From: Aegilops tauschii subsp. strangulata
Taxonomy: Eukaryota; Streptophyta; Magnoliopsida; Poales; Poaceae
Direction of reading: 5' to 3'
NCBI RefSeq assembly: GCF_002575655.3
Contig: NC_053037.3
Span: 452,445,793 to 452,509,792, forward strand
Length of the DNA stretch: 64,000 nucleotides
The notes under the pieces are model-generated. The model did no database searches and was not told where the DNA came from. It saw only the letters and a list, made by a program, of their open reading frames with translations. The translations under genes were made by a program, and so were the position numbers. Shown piece by piece: positions 18,505-29,945 of this stretch; position 1 is the stretch's first letter; the number at the start of each line of letters is the position of its first letter.

Positions 18505-21500
18505 ATGGACAAGACTTGGATAACTTCTGCTCGAAGATTCTCCGCTGCATATGTCGAGGGGGTTGAAAACTTCATGAACTTTATCAGAGCTGAGTATGGT
18601 GGTCCGAAATCAGATGTGCTCTGCCTGTGTAGCAGTTGTGTGAATTCAGTTACAAGACCCCAGTCAACTGTGCAAAATCATCTACACTTGTATGGGATGT
18701 CGGTCACATATACTAGGTGGGTTCATCATGGTGAAGCTGTGAACATCAATGTTATTGACTACGTGGAAGCAGCAGATCACCATCTTGATCTGCCTGATGC
18801 TCAGGTGGAAGAGGAGGAGGTGGTGGTGGTGGCGGAGCCAGTGAGTTTGACCAACATTGAAACAATGCTACGAAATGCTCGTGCATTCCATGAACTTTCA
18901 CCTGCAGAAGAAAAACGGTGGGCCCGCATGTTGGAACAATGCAACGTTGCTGTCACCCCAGGAAATAAGCTATCAGTATTCTCAGCTATGGTCACCTTTC
19001 TTCAGGTGAAGACATCTGAGCGGATGACCAACAAATCATTCGATGCGATGTTGGTTGCTTTCCGCAAATCTTTCCCAGATGCGTCTGAGCTGCCACACAC
19101 CTACAGTAAAATGAAGAATTTCCTTCGTGCAGTTGGAATTGGATATGATATGATCCATGTTTGTAAGAATAATTGTGTTCTGTTCCGGAAGGATTATGCC
19201 AACTTAAGTGAATGCCCGAAATGCAAATCATCAAGATGGAAAGATGGCGATGCTGTGAAGAGGATTCCTCATAATGTTCTGAGACATTTTCCAATTACAC
19301 CAAGATTGCAGAGGTTGTTTCATGATGCTGAAACAAGAGAGGATGTACTGTGGCATTCTAGGAACCAGGAGTACAGAGATCAGAATGTAATGATCCATCC
19401 ATCTCATGGTAGTGAGTGGAAAAGCTTCAATGATAAACACAAAGAGTTTGCTGCTGACCCAAGAAACATTAGACTTGGCTTAGCTTCAGATGGATTTAAC
19501 CCATTTGGCCATCAGAGCGCCACATATAGCATGTGGCCAGTGCTTGTTATCCCTTACAACATGCCTCCAAATGTCTGCACCAAAGAATCAAACTACATGA
19601 TGGCCTTGCTCATCCCAGGTCCAAAAAGTCCTAGAAAGGATTTTGATTTGTTCATGGAGCCTCTTGTGGAGGAACTTCAACAGCTATGGAAGGGTGTTCT
19701 CACTCGAGACCTATATAGCAGCCCACCAGCTGATTTCTTTCTGCGTGCTGTTATAATGTGGTGCATCCATGATTATCCGGCTTTGGGCACTATGTCAGGG
19801 CGAACGACACATGGTTACAATGCATGTGTTCGCTGTGACGGGAATCCGCTGTCATACGCAATACTTAGTAAGATCTGTTACATTGGACATCGTCGTTTCC
19901 TTGCCAAGGACAAGCCGCATCTTAGAAAATACCGAAGACATGTGTTCAATGCAAAGCATGAAAACCGTGATGCGCCAAAGAGGCTCACCGCCGATGAGTT
20001 GCAAGTGGAATTAGAGAAGGTTGGGCATATTACACCAGGAAACCATCCTGGTAATGGTAGCGGGAAAAGGAAGCGTGGCAGGGTAGAAGAGAGATTATTG
20101 TTTACCCGCAGGTCCACTTTGTGGGACTTGGAGTATTGGAAAGATTTGGATCTGCGGCATAATATTGATGTGATGCACATCGAGAAAAATATATGTGACA
20201 GCATTATCGGCACACTTCTTAATATTGAAGGCAAGACGAAAGATACCTTAAAATCTAGGATTGATTTGACACACCTGGGTATCAGAAAGGATTTGCAGGT
20301 GCAAGATGAAGGTAAACCACGGGATATGGCACCAGCTGTGTACGTCTTGGACAAGGTAAAAAGAAAAGAATTCTGTGAGGTCCTGTCACGTGTGAGATTC
20401 CCACATGGATTTGCTTCCAACCCTGAAAGGAGAGTTAGTGCAGATGGGAACAAGGTACAAGGGTTGAAAACTCATGACTGCCACGTCCTACTTCACAGGG
20501 TTTTACCTGTTATCCTTAGAGGATTGGGCCGCCCTGACTTACACAGAGCAGTTGCAGAGTTGGGACAATTCTTCAGGGAACTATGTAGTAGGAATATCAG
20601 GATAGATGCTTTGGAGCGTCTTAGAGACAAGATACCAACTATCCTATGCGACCTTGAGAAGATATATCCTCCAGCCTTCTTTGATGTGATGGTGCATTTG
20701 GCTGTTCATCTACCTGATGAGGCACTACTTAGAGGTCCAGTACAGTATGGCTGGATGTACCCTATTGAAAGGCGGCTAGGCACTTTCAAGGGCTATGTTA
20801 GGAATAGAGCTAGACCCGAGGGTTCCATTGCAGAGGCCTACATTGCTACAGAAGCGTTGACATTCTGCTCAAAATACATTGAAATAGCTGATCAGCTTAG
20901 CAAAGAGGTGGGTGAAGACAATCCCGGGCTCAATGTTTTCGATTATTCTGTTCGAGTTACAGGGAAGAGTCGACAAGAGGACAAACTTAAAGATTTGGAA
21001 AAAATGATTTGGTATGTGTTGAATAATTGTCCTGAGATACTACCTTATATCAAGTAAGTGCAGTACTGCAGCTTATACATGGTAATCTACTAAACTTGCA
21101 GCACATTCTTATATATTTAGATGTTTGACGCGATCACTATGTTGTGCAGCATCTACAAAGAGGAGTTACTGCCGCAAAATCTAAGAAAGATTGACAAACT
21201 GGTTATGGCAGGATTTGCGAAATGGTTCAAGAACCATGTAAGCTTTTGAAGTGCACTATCAGTTTTTTTAATATATTGAGTACATAAGATGATCAGCTTG
21301 TCTATTTTCTAACCATAGGTTAAGAAGATGCGGGAGGATGGGCATGCAGTTGATGATGCCCTTTACTCACTAGCAATGGGTCCTGATACTCGGGTAAGAC
21401 ATTATGAATCTTGCGTTGTTGGAGATGTGCGCTACAACACCATTGCACGACACGAAGGCAGGAAGACACAAAACAGTGCCATCATGAGCACGGATACGTA

Positions 21501-21792
21501 TGACAAAGAGACAACTGAAATGTATGCTAACATAATAGACATTGTTCAGTTGCAGTATATCTCCAGTTTCGAGGATCATCGGTGTGTGGTTCTGTTGTGC
21601 TGTCGTTGGTATAACCTGTTTTCCAGGATCACAAAACCCAGAGCTGATGATTATTTCAAATCCATCAATGTCAAGGCGGCGTACCAAACCAACGAGCCTT
21701 TTATTTTGGCAAATCAAGCAACACAGATATTTTTCTTGGAAGACACATTTGCACGTAGCGATGACTGGAGAGTATTGCAAAGGTTTGAGTAG
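18505..21792 (+). CDS. TNP2-type CACTA transposase, three exons, nearly intact
   Basis: Exons by splice motifs: 18505-21053, 21150-21237 and 21319-21792, joined in frame to 1036 residues. The N-terminus (MDKTWI...R.S..Y..GVENFMNF...HLHLYGM...W.HHGE) matches the transposase-associated domain PF13963. The middle (LGLASDGFNPFG, WPVLVIPYNMPP, HNIDVMHIEKNICDSI) matches Transposase_21/TNP2 (PF02992). The C-terminal part (KTHDCHVLLHRVLP, YPPAFFDVMVHLAVHL, YPIERRLGTFKGYVRNRARPEGSIAEAY) matches DUF4218, followed by a DUF4216-like tail in exon 3. The TAG at 21790-21792 is followed by 76 more open codons ending in an acidic tail and TGA at 22021-22023, so it may be a late nonsense change. The protein would cut CACTA ends in the nucleus. 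Confidence 0.88.
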
Positions 21793-22023
21793 AGGAATTC
21801 GTTTAATGAAGTTGCACAACAAGATGATGCTTACACTGCTCCTGATGTACAAGATAACACAGATGTTCCTAATATCTTTGAGAACCATCACGTCAATGAC
21901 GCCGGCGAAAAGATTGCCTGTCGTGCTGTGGACATACAAGAGTTGATCAAGAAGAAGCCAACGTTCGAGGACGTTGAGGACGAAGAAGAAGATGACACCG
22001 TGGGGAATTATGATTCAGACTGA
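21793..22023 (+). pseudogene. In-frame C-terminal extension of TNP2 beyond the TAG
   Basis: The frame continues without another stop for 76 codons after TAG 21790-21792. It ends in an Asp/Glu-rich tail (VEDEEEDDTVGNYDSD) and TGA at 22021-22023. Such acidic tails are plausible transposase C-termini. Either the TAG is a recent mutation or this is 3' UTR that happens to be open. Confidence 0.55.
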
Positions 22024-22483
22024 TACACATGGCGAAGATGTTGACACTGCTGCTGCGGATGATGATTACATTGCTTTTGTCGTATTTGCCTGTCAGAAGA
22101 CGTTTTTTTATCTACTATGTGAAATTGTGTTTGCTATGACAACTGAAACCTGATGAACATGTTGTTTAGTATTTTGCTGTGAGAACATCACTTGTTATGT
22201 ATGCTGATTTGTGTTTGGTGATTGTATGACAACTAAAACATGATGACATTGTTGTTTAGTTGTACTCATATTTGGTTGTGAAACTTGAATTTGATGACAT
22301 AGTTTGCTGTTCGACTGCAATTTGCTCGATGTCTTCGAATGAGAACAAAGCTGACCCGACAGGGCATCTGCTATTTATTTATATGAGCAAAAGGGGATAC
22401 CCCCTGATTTCCGTTAATAGAAATCATTAGATGTTCACAACACTACGTCCAGCCTGCTACACAGGTTTCATTCATTACTAGTT
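22024..22483. other. Convergent 3' flanks
   Basis: AT-rich sequence between the ends of the TNP2 gene (plus) and the GRF gene (minus). TTGTTTAGT and TGATGACAT motifs recur imperfectly at 22160-22285. No gene seen. Confidence 0.45.
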
Positions 22484-23176
22484 TCAGCAAAGTGCCCATG
22501 TCGTAGCCACTGAATACATCACGAGTGCTACATACACTTCAAATAAAGAGACAATCATCCTACAGAGCACATCAATTTTGCCCATTATCTTCACAAGCTC
22601 TTTCATCTCCTCATTGCTGTCAAGGCCGTTCAGCAGCTGTTGCTTGGCCATGATCAGAGGAACTGCATCTTTAACCTTCTGCTCTGCATCTTCCTCTTCT
22701 GCCATTCCTTCAGTTACTTGTCCAATACCCCAACCTGCTGGTATTGGGATTCCTCGGCTAACCAAATAATCAGCGTAGTTGCATTCCCCCACATCAGCAA
22801 CTTCCCAGAAATACAAATCACACGAATCTTCCCTTTTCTGCACGAATCAAATTGGAAGATCATCAACCAAACTATTAAAAAAATCAGCAACTGAAAGCAG
22901 CAAAACAACACTTAAACATATTATTACCCCATGATTCGGGCATTTGTAGAAGACTCGGCCAGGGTTGCGGATTGTGGTTGAGACGCGACGGATGACTCTG
23001 CGTGATTTGCAGCAGTGGCACCACACCAACGGCAGCGGGTTGCGATGAGCAATCGGCTGCGGTGCGCGTGCCGGCGGGGGTGTGATGAGACCCACAGGCA
23101 ATGGTACGGGTGGCGACTTGGCGCATATCTGGTTGTTGCCTGCTGAAGAGTAGGTGGATGAGCAGCCAGCGGACAT
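22484..23176 (-). CDS. GRF-type zinc-finger protein with C-terminal hydrophobic segment, two exons
   Basis: Exons 23176-22928 and 22837-22484 join in phase 0 (donor GGG|GTAATA, acceptor TTCGTGCAG) to 200 residues. The first half is Ser/Pro-rich. A GRF zinc finger spans the intron: WCHCC...NPGRVFYKCPNHG from exon 1, then SCDLYFWE from exon 2. GRF fingers bind single-stranded nucleic acid in other proteins. Exon 2 then has a helical charged stretch and a hydrophobic C-terminus (IVSLFEVYVALVMYSV). TATATA near 23281-23286 (minus) would start transcription near 23250. That favours the ATG at 23176 over an in-frame ATG at 23257. No broken codon seen. It could be a host gene or an accessory gene of the CACTA element beside it. 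Confidence 0.7.
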
Positions 23177-23280
23177 GGTTGCTGCGGCCAGAGCTTCTGA
23201 TGCTAGGCAGAGTAAGTAGAGAAGAGGAGAAGTGAACGTTGGATATGTTAGTTTCATTACTTGCAGAGTAGCATAGCACC

Positions 23281-23286
23281 ATATAT
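23281..23286 (-). promoter_or_regulatory. TATA box of the GRF zinc-finger gene
   Basis: TATATA on the minus strand, about 105 bp upstream of the preferred ATG at 23176. Confidence 0.45.
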
Positions 23287-23454
23287 AGTCATAGTCTAGG
23301 TTTGGATTCGAACCAGCTACATGAGCACGTCTTTCTTTTTTCTAAAACTCGGCAACGTCTCTTTACTGGTACACTAGCTTGTTCTGTACGCCTTCCCAAG
23401 TCTTTGATTTTCTTTCCCTTTTTTGCGAGGAAGGAAGGAGGACAAAATTGAGAG

Positions 23455-23520
23455 TTCCTGGGACTCGAACCCAAGACCTCTCGATTGAAAACCAAGGGTG
23501 CTAGTCACTTATGTGGCGAA
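23455..23520 (-). repeat. tRNA-like sequence, probably a SINE head or tRNA relic
   Basis: On the minus strand, a T-arm-like TTGGGTTCGAGTCCCAG holds a B-box (GGTTCGAGTCC). It is preceded by a five-pair stem CTTGG/TCGAG closing a seven-base loop TTTTCAA. The acceptor stem is not convincing. This suggests a tRNA-derived SINE or decayed tRNA rather than a working gene. Confidence 0.4.
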
Positions 23521-25578
23521 CATTCCCTGTGAGGAGGACGGCAGACGAACGCATTTTCCTCGCAGTTTTCTTCCTATATATAAAAAAGTATGCTACTTGG
23601 TGTCCGCTTAGTCAACAAACGATTGTGCCAACCTTGACCGTTGGATTGACATTCAACGTCTGTCGCGTTTCTTCAGTCTCTTCTTCCTCGAGCCGCCAAA
23701 GCCAAACCAGCGCCGGCGGGACCGCCTGCTCCCGCCTCCCACGGCTGGCTGTGATCTTCCTCGGCTCCTGTTCGTTCCCGTCCGAGGCCTCACCATCGTC
23801 CTTCGCCTTGGTTCGCTCGCCGCGGCGCCGCCCTCTGGTGTTGTCAACATGGTCAACAACCGAGAGGAATAAGGAGATGACTGTACATGGTGAGGATGAC
23901 AGTAGGGACCCAGCAGCGCGCGCAGTAGTTTTGTTTTTTCGGGACGGAGAAGGGTATCAACTGGGTTGTGCGGGACCCGTGGCCCGTCTAGCCCAGGCTT
24001 TTATTTCATATGTTTAGCACATGACCAGCCCAGTTTGTTTTTTTCCTTTCTAAAAATGGCTAGCCAGCTATTTTGTTTTTTGCAGAATAACCAACGTAGG
24101 CCTACTTGCTTTTCTATGCCCTGCTGGGCCGGAAATCTTGCAAGACGAGGAGGGATGCATTTTGCCCAGAAAATGGGCTATAAGTAATAAGAAATGGGCT
24201 ATAAGTAATAATAAATGGGCTGTAAAATGAAAAAATACAGCAAACAGGCAATTAGGTCCAAAATACTGTTTTCTTTCGGATTTTGATATTTTAAATTTCA
24301 TTGTTTTTGTGCGGGTAAAATCTCATTGAATTTAAATTAAGGTATATTTAGATTTAAAATTAATTTGAATCTGGCTAGAAATTTCGGGTTGTATGCTGTT
24401 TGGACAGATTTGGAGGCTGACTTGTGGGTCTACTAGGTTGACGTGTACTTTGGCTTTGTCAACTTAGTCCACAAACGATTCTAGCAGCAGTGACCGTTGG
24501 ATGTTAATCCAACGGCTGTGCTGCTTCTTCAATATCTAATCTTCTTGCCCCAGCCGCCCAAACCAGCTCCGGTGGGACTGCCTGCTCCCGCCTCCCGTGG
24601 TCGGCTGTGCTGCCGCACAGGCCGTACCGCCCCACCCTACTTCATTGCTGGCCAGGCCATTCCTCTACTCACCAACACCTCCTGTTATTTTCCGGCGACG
24701 GCAGCCGGACCAGTAAACCCTCGTACTCCCCACCGCGTGGGAAACCATTGCCGAGTCTTCCCCGGCTCCGTGTCGTGCCCTTCCTAGGCCTCGCCGTCGT
24801 TCACCGCCATGGTGCTCTCGGCGCGGCCTGGTCAACGTGGTCAACGAACGACATCCATCGGCCGTGGACTGTATGCGCAAAATAATGATTCCTCCACCTG
24901 ACAGCTGGGACCCACCGGAAGGGCCTCTGTATTTCGTGAAAAAAACGTTCCCCCCGCTGACATGTCGGACCCACCAGCTATATCTTCGCATGCAAGGAAG
25001 TGCCTCCTTATTACGCACAAAAAAAACCCCTGCTAGCTGGGACCCACCATAGTGGGAGGATGACTTGTGGGCCAACTAAGTTGACGGGGACGGAGGGCTT
25101 TGTCAACTTAGTCAATATGAACGATTCTAGCTCCAGTGACCGTACGATATCCATCCAACGGCCGTAGTGCTTCTTCAACCTCTGGCCTTCTTGCTCCAGC
25201 CGCCCAAAGCAGCGCCGCTCGTGCCGCATGCTCCTGCCTCCCATGACCGCCCGTGCTGCCACGGAGGCCTCACCGCCCCCTACTATTCCCACCGCTGGCC
25301 AGGCCCTGCGGCGATGGCAGCCTCACACCGCAGCCGAACCAGTGAACCCTCGTACTCCTCTCCGCGCGGGCTTCCACTGCCGCGTCTTCCCCGGCTCTGC
25401 GTCGTCCCCTTCCTAGGCCTCGTCGTCGTCCACCGCCGTGGTGCTCTCGGCGCGGCCTGGTCAACGTGGTCAAGGAACGACTTCCATCGGACGTGGACTG
25501 TACGTGGAGAGGCTGACGGCTGGGTCCACGGCCGCAGCAAGGAAGTGCCTCCTTATTACGCGGAAAATAATGATTCCT

Positions 25579-25925
25579 CCACCTGACAGCTGGGACCCAC
25601 CGGACGGGCCACTGTATTTCACGGAAAAAACGTTTCCCCCTGACTGCTGGGACCCACCAGCTTCATCTTCGCATGCAAGGAAGTGCGTCCGGGCAAAAAA
25701 AACGATTCGCCCCCCTGACTGCTGGGACCCACCAGCTACACCTTCGCACGCAAGGAAGTGCGTCCGGGCAAAAAAAACGATTCGCCCCCCTGACTGCTAG
25801 GACCCACCGGCTACATCTTCGCACGCAAGAAAGTGCGTCCGGGCAAAAAAACGATTCGCCCCCCTGATTGCTGGGACCCACCAGCTACATCTTCGCAGGC
25901 AAGGAAGTGCCTGACAGTCGGGACC
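25579..25925 (+). repeat. Tandem array, period about 75 bp
   Basis: CTGGGACCCACC occurs at about 25590, 25647, 25722, 25797 (variant CTAGGA) and 25871, with a partial unit near 25917. Each full unit carries GCAAGGAAGTGCGTCCGGG and an A-run. The open frames across it on both strands are by-products. Confidence 0.75.
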
Positions 25926-26212
25926 CACCTGGTCGAAGCGTACGTAGCGTTGTCATTCTGGTCGCGAACGTGTACGTACATACTGGTCGATGTAGAGGCA
26001 CGCACGTGTCGTAGTAGAGGCGCGCACGTGTCGTAGTAGAGGCGCGCGCGTAGCATGTACACGTACGTACAGCGGCCAGGGTGCAAGAAAGAAAATACGG
26101 CCACGTATGTGTACATACGGGCGGGGTCTCGAACGTCTACTCGCGCATACGTACGGCCAGGGCTCGTGTACATGGCTGGGTCGGAACGGAGAAACAGCGT
26201 CATCGTCGTGTT

Positions 26213-26328
26213 CATGGGGAGGCAACGGAATGCGTCATGTTCATGGGGAGGCAACGGAATGCGTCGTGTTCATGGGGAGGCAACGGAATGCGTCGTGTTC
26301 ATCGGGAGGCAACGGAACGCGTGGGAGC
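26213..26328 (+). repeat. Tandem array, period 29 bp
   Basis: Units start at 26213, 26242, 26271 and 26300 with CATGGGGAGGCAACGGAA (CATCGGGAGG in the last). The TTCATCGGGAGG core recurs in the 71-bp array that follows. Confidence 0.75.
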
Positions 26329-26392
26329 CAACTGGCTAGGTCGGAACGGAATGCGTGGTCGTGTTCATTGGGAGGGCTTGGACGGAACAGGC

Positions 26393-26790
26393 GATGGAAA
26401 CGAGGCCTGGCGTACCGCAAAATGGAGGAAACGGACCTCCTATGTTCGGAACGGGGTCTTGTTGATCGGGAGGGGTGTGGCGTACCGCAAAACGGAGGAA
26501 ACGGACCTCCTACGGTCGAAACGGGGGTCCTGTTGATCGGGAGGGGTGTGGCGTACCGCAAAACGGACGAAACGGACCTCCTACGGTCGAAACGGGGGTC
26601 CTGTTGATCGGGAGGGGTGTGGCGTACCACAAAACGGACGAAACGGACCTCCTACGGTCGAAACGGGGGTCCTGTTGATTGGGAGGGGTGTGGCGTACCG
26701 CAAAACGGACGAAACGGACCTCCTATGGTCGAAACGGGGGTCCTGTTCATCGGGAGGGGTGTGGCGTACCGCAAAACGGGACTCCACGGG
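26393..26790 (+). repeat. Tandem array, period 71 bp
   Basis: Unit starts at 26464, 26535, 26606, 26677 and 26748 (GATCGGGAGG or variant), with a partial unit before. Each unit carries GTGTGGCGTACCGCAAAAC and GAAACGGACCTCCTA. Because 71 is not a multiple of three and few stops occur, frames stay open in several registers on both strands. Confidence 0.85.
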
Positions 26791-26876
26791 ATGCTGTTCA
26801 TCTCCACCGTCGACCTCCTCCAGCCTCCACGGGCTCCTGTTCATCCAGCCTCCATCGCGCGCTACTCCACCGGCTA

Positions 26877-27030
26877 CTGTTCAACCACCCCTCCACGGGC
26901 ACCCCTCCACCATCTACTGTTCATCCGGCCCTCCACACCACGGGGTCCTGTTCAACCACCCCTCCACGGGCACCCCTCCACCATCTACTGTTCATCCAGC
27001 CCTCCACACCACGGGGTCCTGTTCATCGAG
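26877..27030 (+). repeat. Second 71-bp tandem array
   Basis: CTGTTCAACC starts at 26877 and 26948, and CTGTTCATCG at 27019, exactly 71 bp apart. Units carry CCCTCCACGGGCACCCC and CCATCTACTGTTCATCC. The sequence differs from the array at 26393-26790, but the unit length is the same. Confidence 0.75.
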
Positions 27031-27369
27031 AGGCAACGCCACCGCTCACTGTTCATCCAACCCCCCCCCCCCCGCAACGCTCACTGTTCATCCAATCGAT
27101 CGGCTTCAGTGAGCAGCAGTAGCGAAGGAATCGCTCTATCGGGTTCAGTTAACAGCCATCGATCGCTCGGGTTCAGTAACGCGTAGCCTGCAGTGCAATC
27201 GCTCGGGTTCAGTTAGAGCCCAACGCCTCGCTCGGGTTTAGTTAGAGCCAACGCCTCGCACACACGCGCGTACGTGTATGAGAGAAATGCGCATCGCTCG
27301 GCCCCGACCTCCCACCGTAACCGGGAACTCCCCGAATTTTTCCTCCCCCTCGCTTCTACCACGGTTTTT

Positions 27370-27593
27370 TCCGTCATGGACGGCCCAAAGAATGTCATGC
27401 AGCTGCGTCTCCGGCCCGCGCAGGATGAAAAGCCCATTTTCTGTCATGATTTTTTGTCATAAAAGTAGGAGCCCACCACATCTATGATGATACCAGGTTT
27501 TGTCACAATTATCGTCATAGAAGTGTCATATGTATGACAGAAAAAAAATTCGTTCGGCCCAAAATGTCACGGATGTGTCTTTTTTTTGTAGTG
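27370..27593 (-). repeat. Terminal and subterminal region of CACTA element A
   Basis: Repeated GTCATG/TGTCAT motifs end at GTAGTG (27588-27593). The next three bases, ATG, would be one half of the 3-bp target duplication. Confidence 0.7.
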
Positions 27594-28103
27594 ATGGTGT
27601 TGGTGTAGATGCCCTCCGTGATCAATTCCCCCTCCGGCGGAGCGCCGGAAAAGGCCCCAAGATGGGATCTCACGGGTACAGAAGTTTGCGGCGGTGGAAA
27701 AAGTGTTTCGTGGCTCCCTTGGATGTTTTCAGGGTATAAGATTATATATAGGCGAAGGAAGTAGGTCGGTGGAGCTACGAGGGGCCCACGAGGGTGGGGG
27801 CGCGCCTCCCTGCCTCGTGGCCGCCTCGTTGCTTCCTTGACGTCCACTCCAATTCTCTTGGATTGCGTTTGTTCCAAAAACGATCCTCACGAAGGTTTCA
27901 TTCCGTTTGGATTCCATTTGATATTCCTTTTCTACGAAACACTAAAATAGGCAAAAAAAACAGCAATTTGCACTGGGCCTTTGGTTGATAGGTTAGTCCC
28001 AAAAATAATATAAAAGTGCATAATAAATCCCATTAAACATCCAAAACAGATAATATAGTAGCATGGAACAATAAAAAATTATAGATACGTTGGAGACGTA
28101 TCA
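27594..28103 (-). mobile_element. LTR fragment (element 6), minus strand
   Basis: Read on the minus strand it begins TGATACGTCTCCAACGTATC, an LTR-like TG start, at 28103. It runs through a TATATATAA box near 27740-27757 and GC-rich leader before being cut by CACTA A at 27593. It sits inside the gag of Copia element 4. The superfamily was not assigned. Confidence 0.55.
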
Positions 28104-29429
28104 CCCTTTTCTTGAAACTAGTGGTCTTGTTAACCATCAACACTTGATGTTCTTTCTTGATTTCTACCTTCACCGATTTTAGCACCGCGAAGAGCTCGGG
28201 AATCGTTTTCGTCATCCCTTGCATATTATAGTTCATCACGAAGTTCCAGTAACTTGATGATAGTGACTAGAGAACTCTGTCAATCACCATCTTATCTTGA
28301 AGATTAACTCCCACTTGATTCAAGCGATTGTAGTACTCAGACATTCTGAGCACATGCTCACTAGTTGAGCTATTCTCCTCCATCTTGTAGGCAAAGTACT
28401 TGTCAGAGGTCTCATACCTCGCGACTCGGGCATGAGTCTGAAATACCAATTTCAGCTCTTGGAACATCTTATATGTTCCGTGGCATTCAAAACATTTTTG
28501 AAGTCCTGGTTCTAAGACGTAAAGCATGGCGCACTAAACTATCAAGTAGTCATCATACCGAGCTTGCCAAACGTTCATAACGTCTGCATCTGCTCCTGCA
28601 ATAGGTCCGTCACCTAGCGGTGCATCGAGGACATAATTCTTCTATGCAGCAATGAGGATAATCCTCAGATCACGGAACCCGTCCGCATCATTGCTACTAT
28701 CATCTTTCAACTTATTTTTCTCTAGGAACATATCAAAAATAAACGGGGAGCTACATCGCAAGCTATTGATCTACAACATAGATATGCAAAAACTATCAGG
28801 ACTAAGTTCATGATAAATTTAAGTTCAATTAATCATATTACTTAAGAACTCCCACTTAGATAGACATCCCTCTAGTCATCTAAATGGTCACATGATCCAT
28901 ATCAACTAAACCATGTCCAATCATCATGTGAGATGGAGTAGTTTTCAATGGTGAACATCTCTATGTTGATCATATCTACTATATGATTCACATTCGACCT
29001 TTCGGTCTGAGTGTTCCGAGGCCATATCTGTATATGCTAAGCTCGTCAAGTTTAACCTGAGTATTCTGCACATGCAAAACTGTCTTACACCCGTTGTATG
29101 TGAACGTAGAGCTTATCACACCCGATCATCACGTGGTGTCTCGGCACGATGAACTGTAGCAATGGTGCATACTCAGGGAGAACACTTATACCTTGACATT
29201 TAGTGAGGGATCATCTTATAATGCTACCGCCGCACTAAGCAAAATAAGATACATAAAAGATAAACATCACATGCAATCAAAATATGTGACATGATATGGC
29301 CATCATCATCTTGTGCCTTTGATCTCCATCTCCAAACCACTGTCATGATCTCCATCGTCACTGGCTTGACACCTTGATCTCCATCATAGCGTCATTGTCG
29401 TCTCGCCAACTATTGCTTCTACAACTATC
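28104..29429 (-). mobile_element. Copia element 4, gag start and leader (left half)
   Basis: The sequence aligns by eye with 58890-60213 of Copia element 3. It carries gag fragments on the minus strand (MNYNMQGMTKTIPELFA near 28220-28180 and YVLEPGLQKCFECHG near 28520-28475), with stops and a missing start. The ATG-equivalent region and leader follow to 29429. CACTA B interrupts the leader and the element resumes at 40125. Its left side is cut by element 6, so most of pol is not in the window. Confidence 0.8.
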
Positions 29430-29444
29430 CACTACTAGGGAAAA

Positions 29445-29690
29445 CCCTAGTAGCAGCGCTTGAAATATGCATAGCAGTAGCGCTGGGTCCAGCGCTACAG
29501 CTAGCGCGCTACAGCTAAGTTCTAGCTGTAGCGCTGGTATGGGCAGTGCTACCGGTAAGTATTGTTAGCAGTAGCGCTTCCTGGACCAGCGCTATTGATA
29601 CCTGTATGTAGCGCTTTTTCACAGGAAGCACTGCTGCTAAGCCAGCGCTACTGCTAGGTGCTTTCCAGCGCTACTGCTAATGTTCCTGCT
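29445..29690. repeat. Left subterminal repeats of CACTA B
   Basis: AGCAGTAGCGCT, AGCGCTACAGCTA and GCAGTAGCGCTT variants occur many times in both orientations. Such repeats bind the element's accessory DNA-binding protein in characterised CACTA systems (En/Spm, TNPA). Confidence 0.75.
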
Positions 29691-29945
29691 TTCACCAATT
29701 CGCACCCCTCTACGTATTTGTGTTGTATTTATACAGGCTCTATACAATAGTTTCATCAGATCATACTAAACATACACTATTCTCATCATATCATAGACAT
29801 ACAGTAGTCTCGTCATACCATCATCATCATTCAACACAAATATCATCAAATCTCGAAAATAGTGATACACAAGTGTGATCATGTCATGTGTCGAATAAGT
29901 GCAACTGCATGGTCATGGCACACACACAAGTTTCATCATCTCTAT

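Larger units (their letters stand above)
23590..27593 (-). mobile_element. Right arm of CACTA element A
   Basis: The right end at 27593 reads TTTTTTTGTAGTG, the complement of CACTACAAAAAAA, a CACTA-type terminus. The last 220 bp are rich in TGTCAT/GTCAT motifs like CACTA subterminal repeats. The arm contains three related blocks with GTCAACTTAGTC, CAACGAACGA-like and CCGTTGGAT motifs (about 23600-23870, 24420-24960, 25060-25560), followed by several tandem arrays. No matching left end was found, so I cannot say whether the TNP2 and GRF genes to the left belong to this element. It is inserted in an LTR (27594-28103). Confidence 0.7.

Noticed and set aside
26464..26790. Link between the 71-bp array of CACTA A and the 71-bp array of Gypsy element 2
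   Set aside because: The unit lengths agree but the sequences share no recognisable motif; probably coincidence.
26055..27186. Many overlapping long frames on both strands
   Set aside because: They lie in 29- and 71-bp tandem arrays and come from periodicity; no family resemblance.
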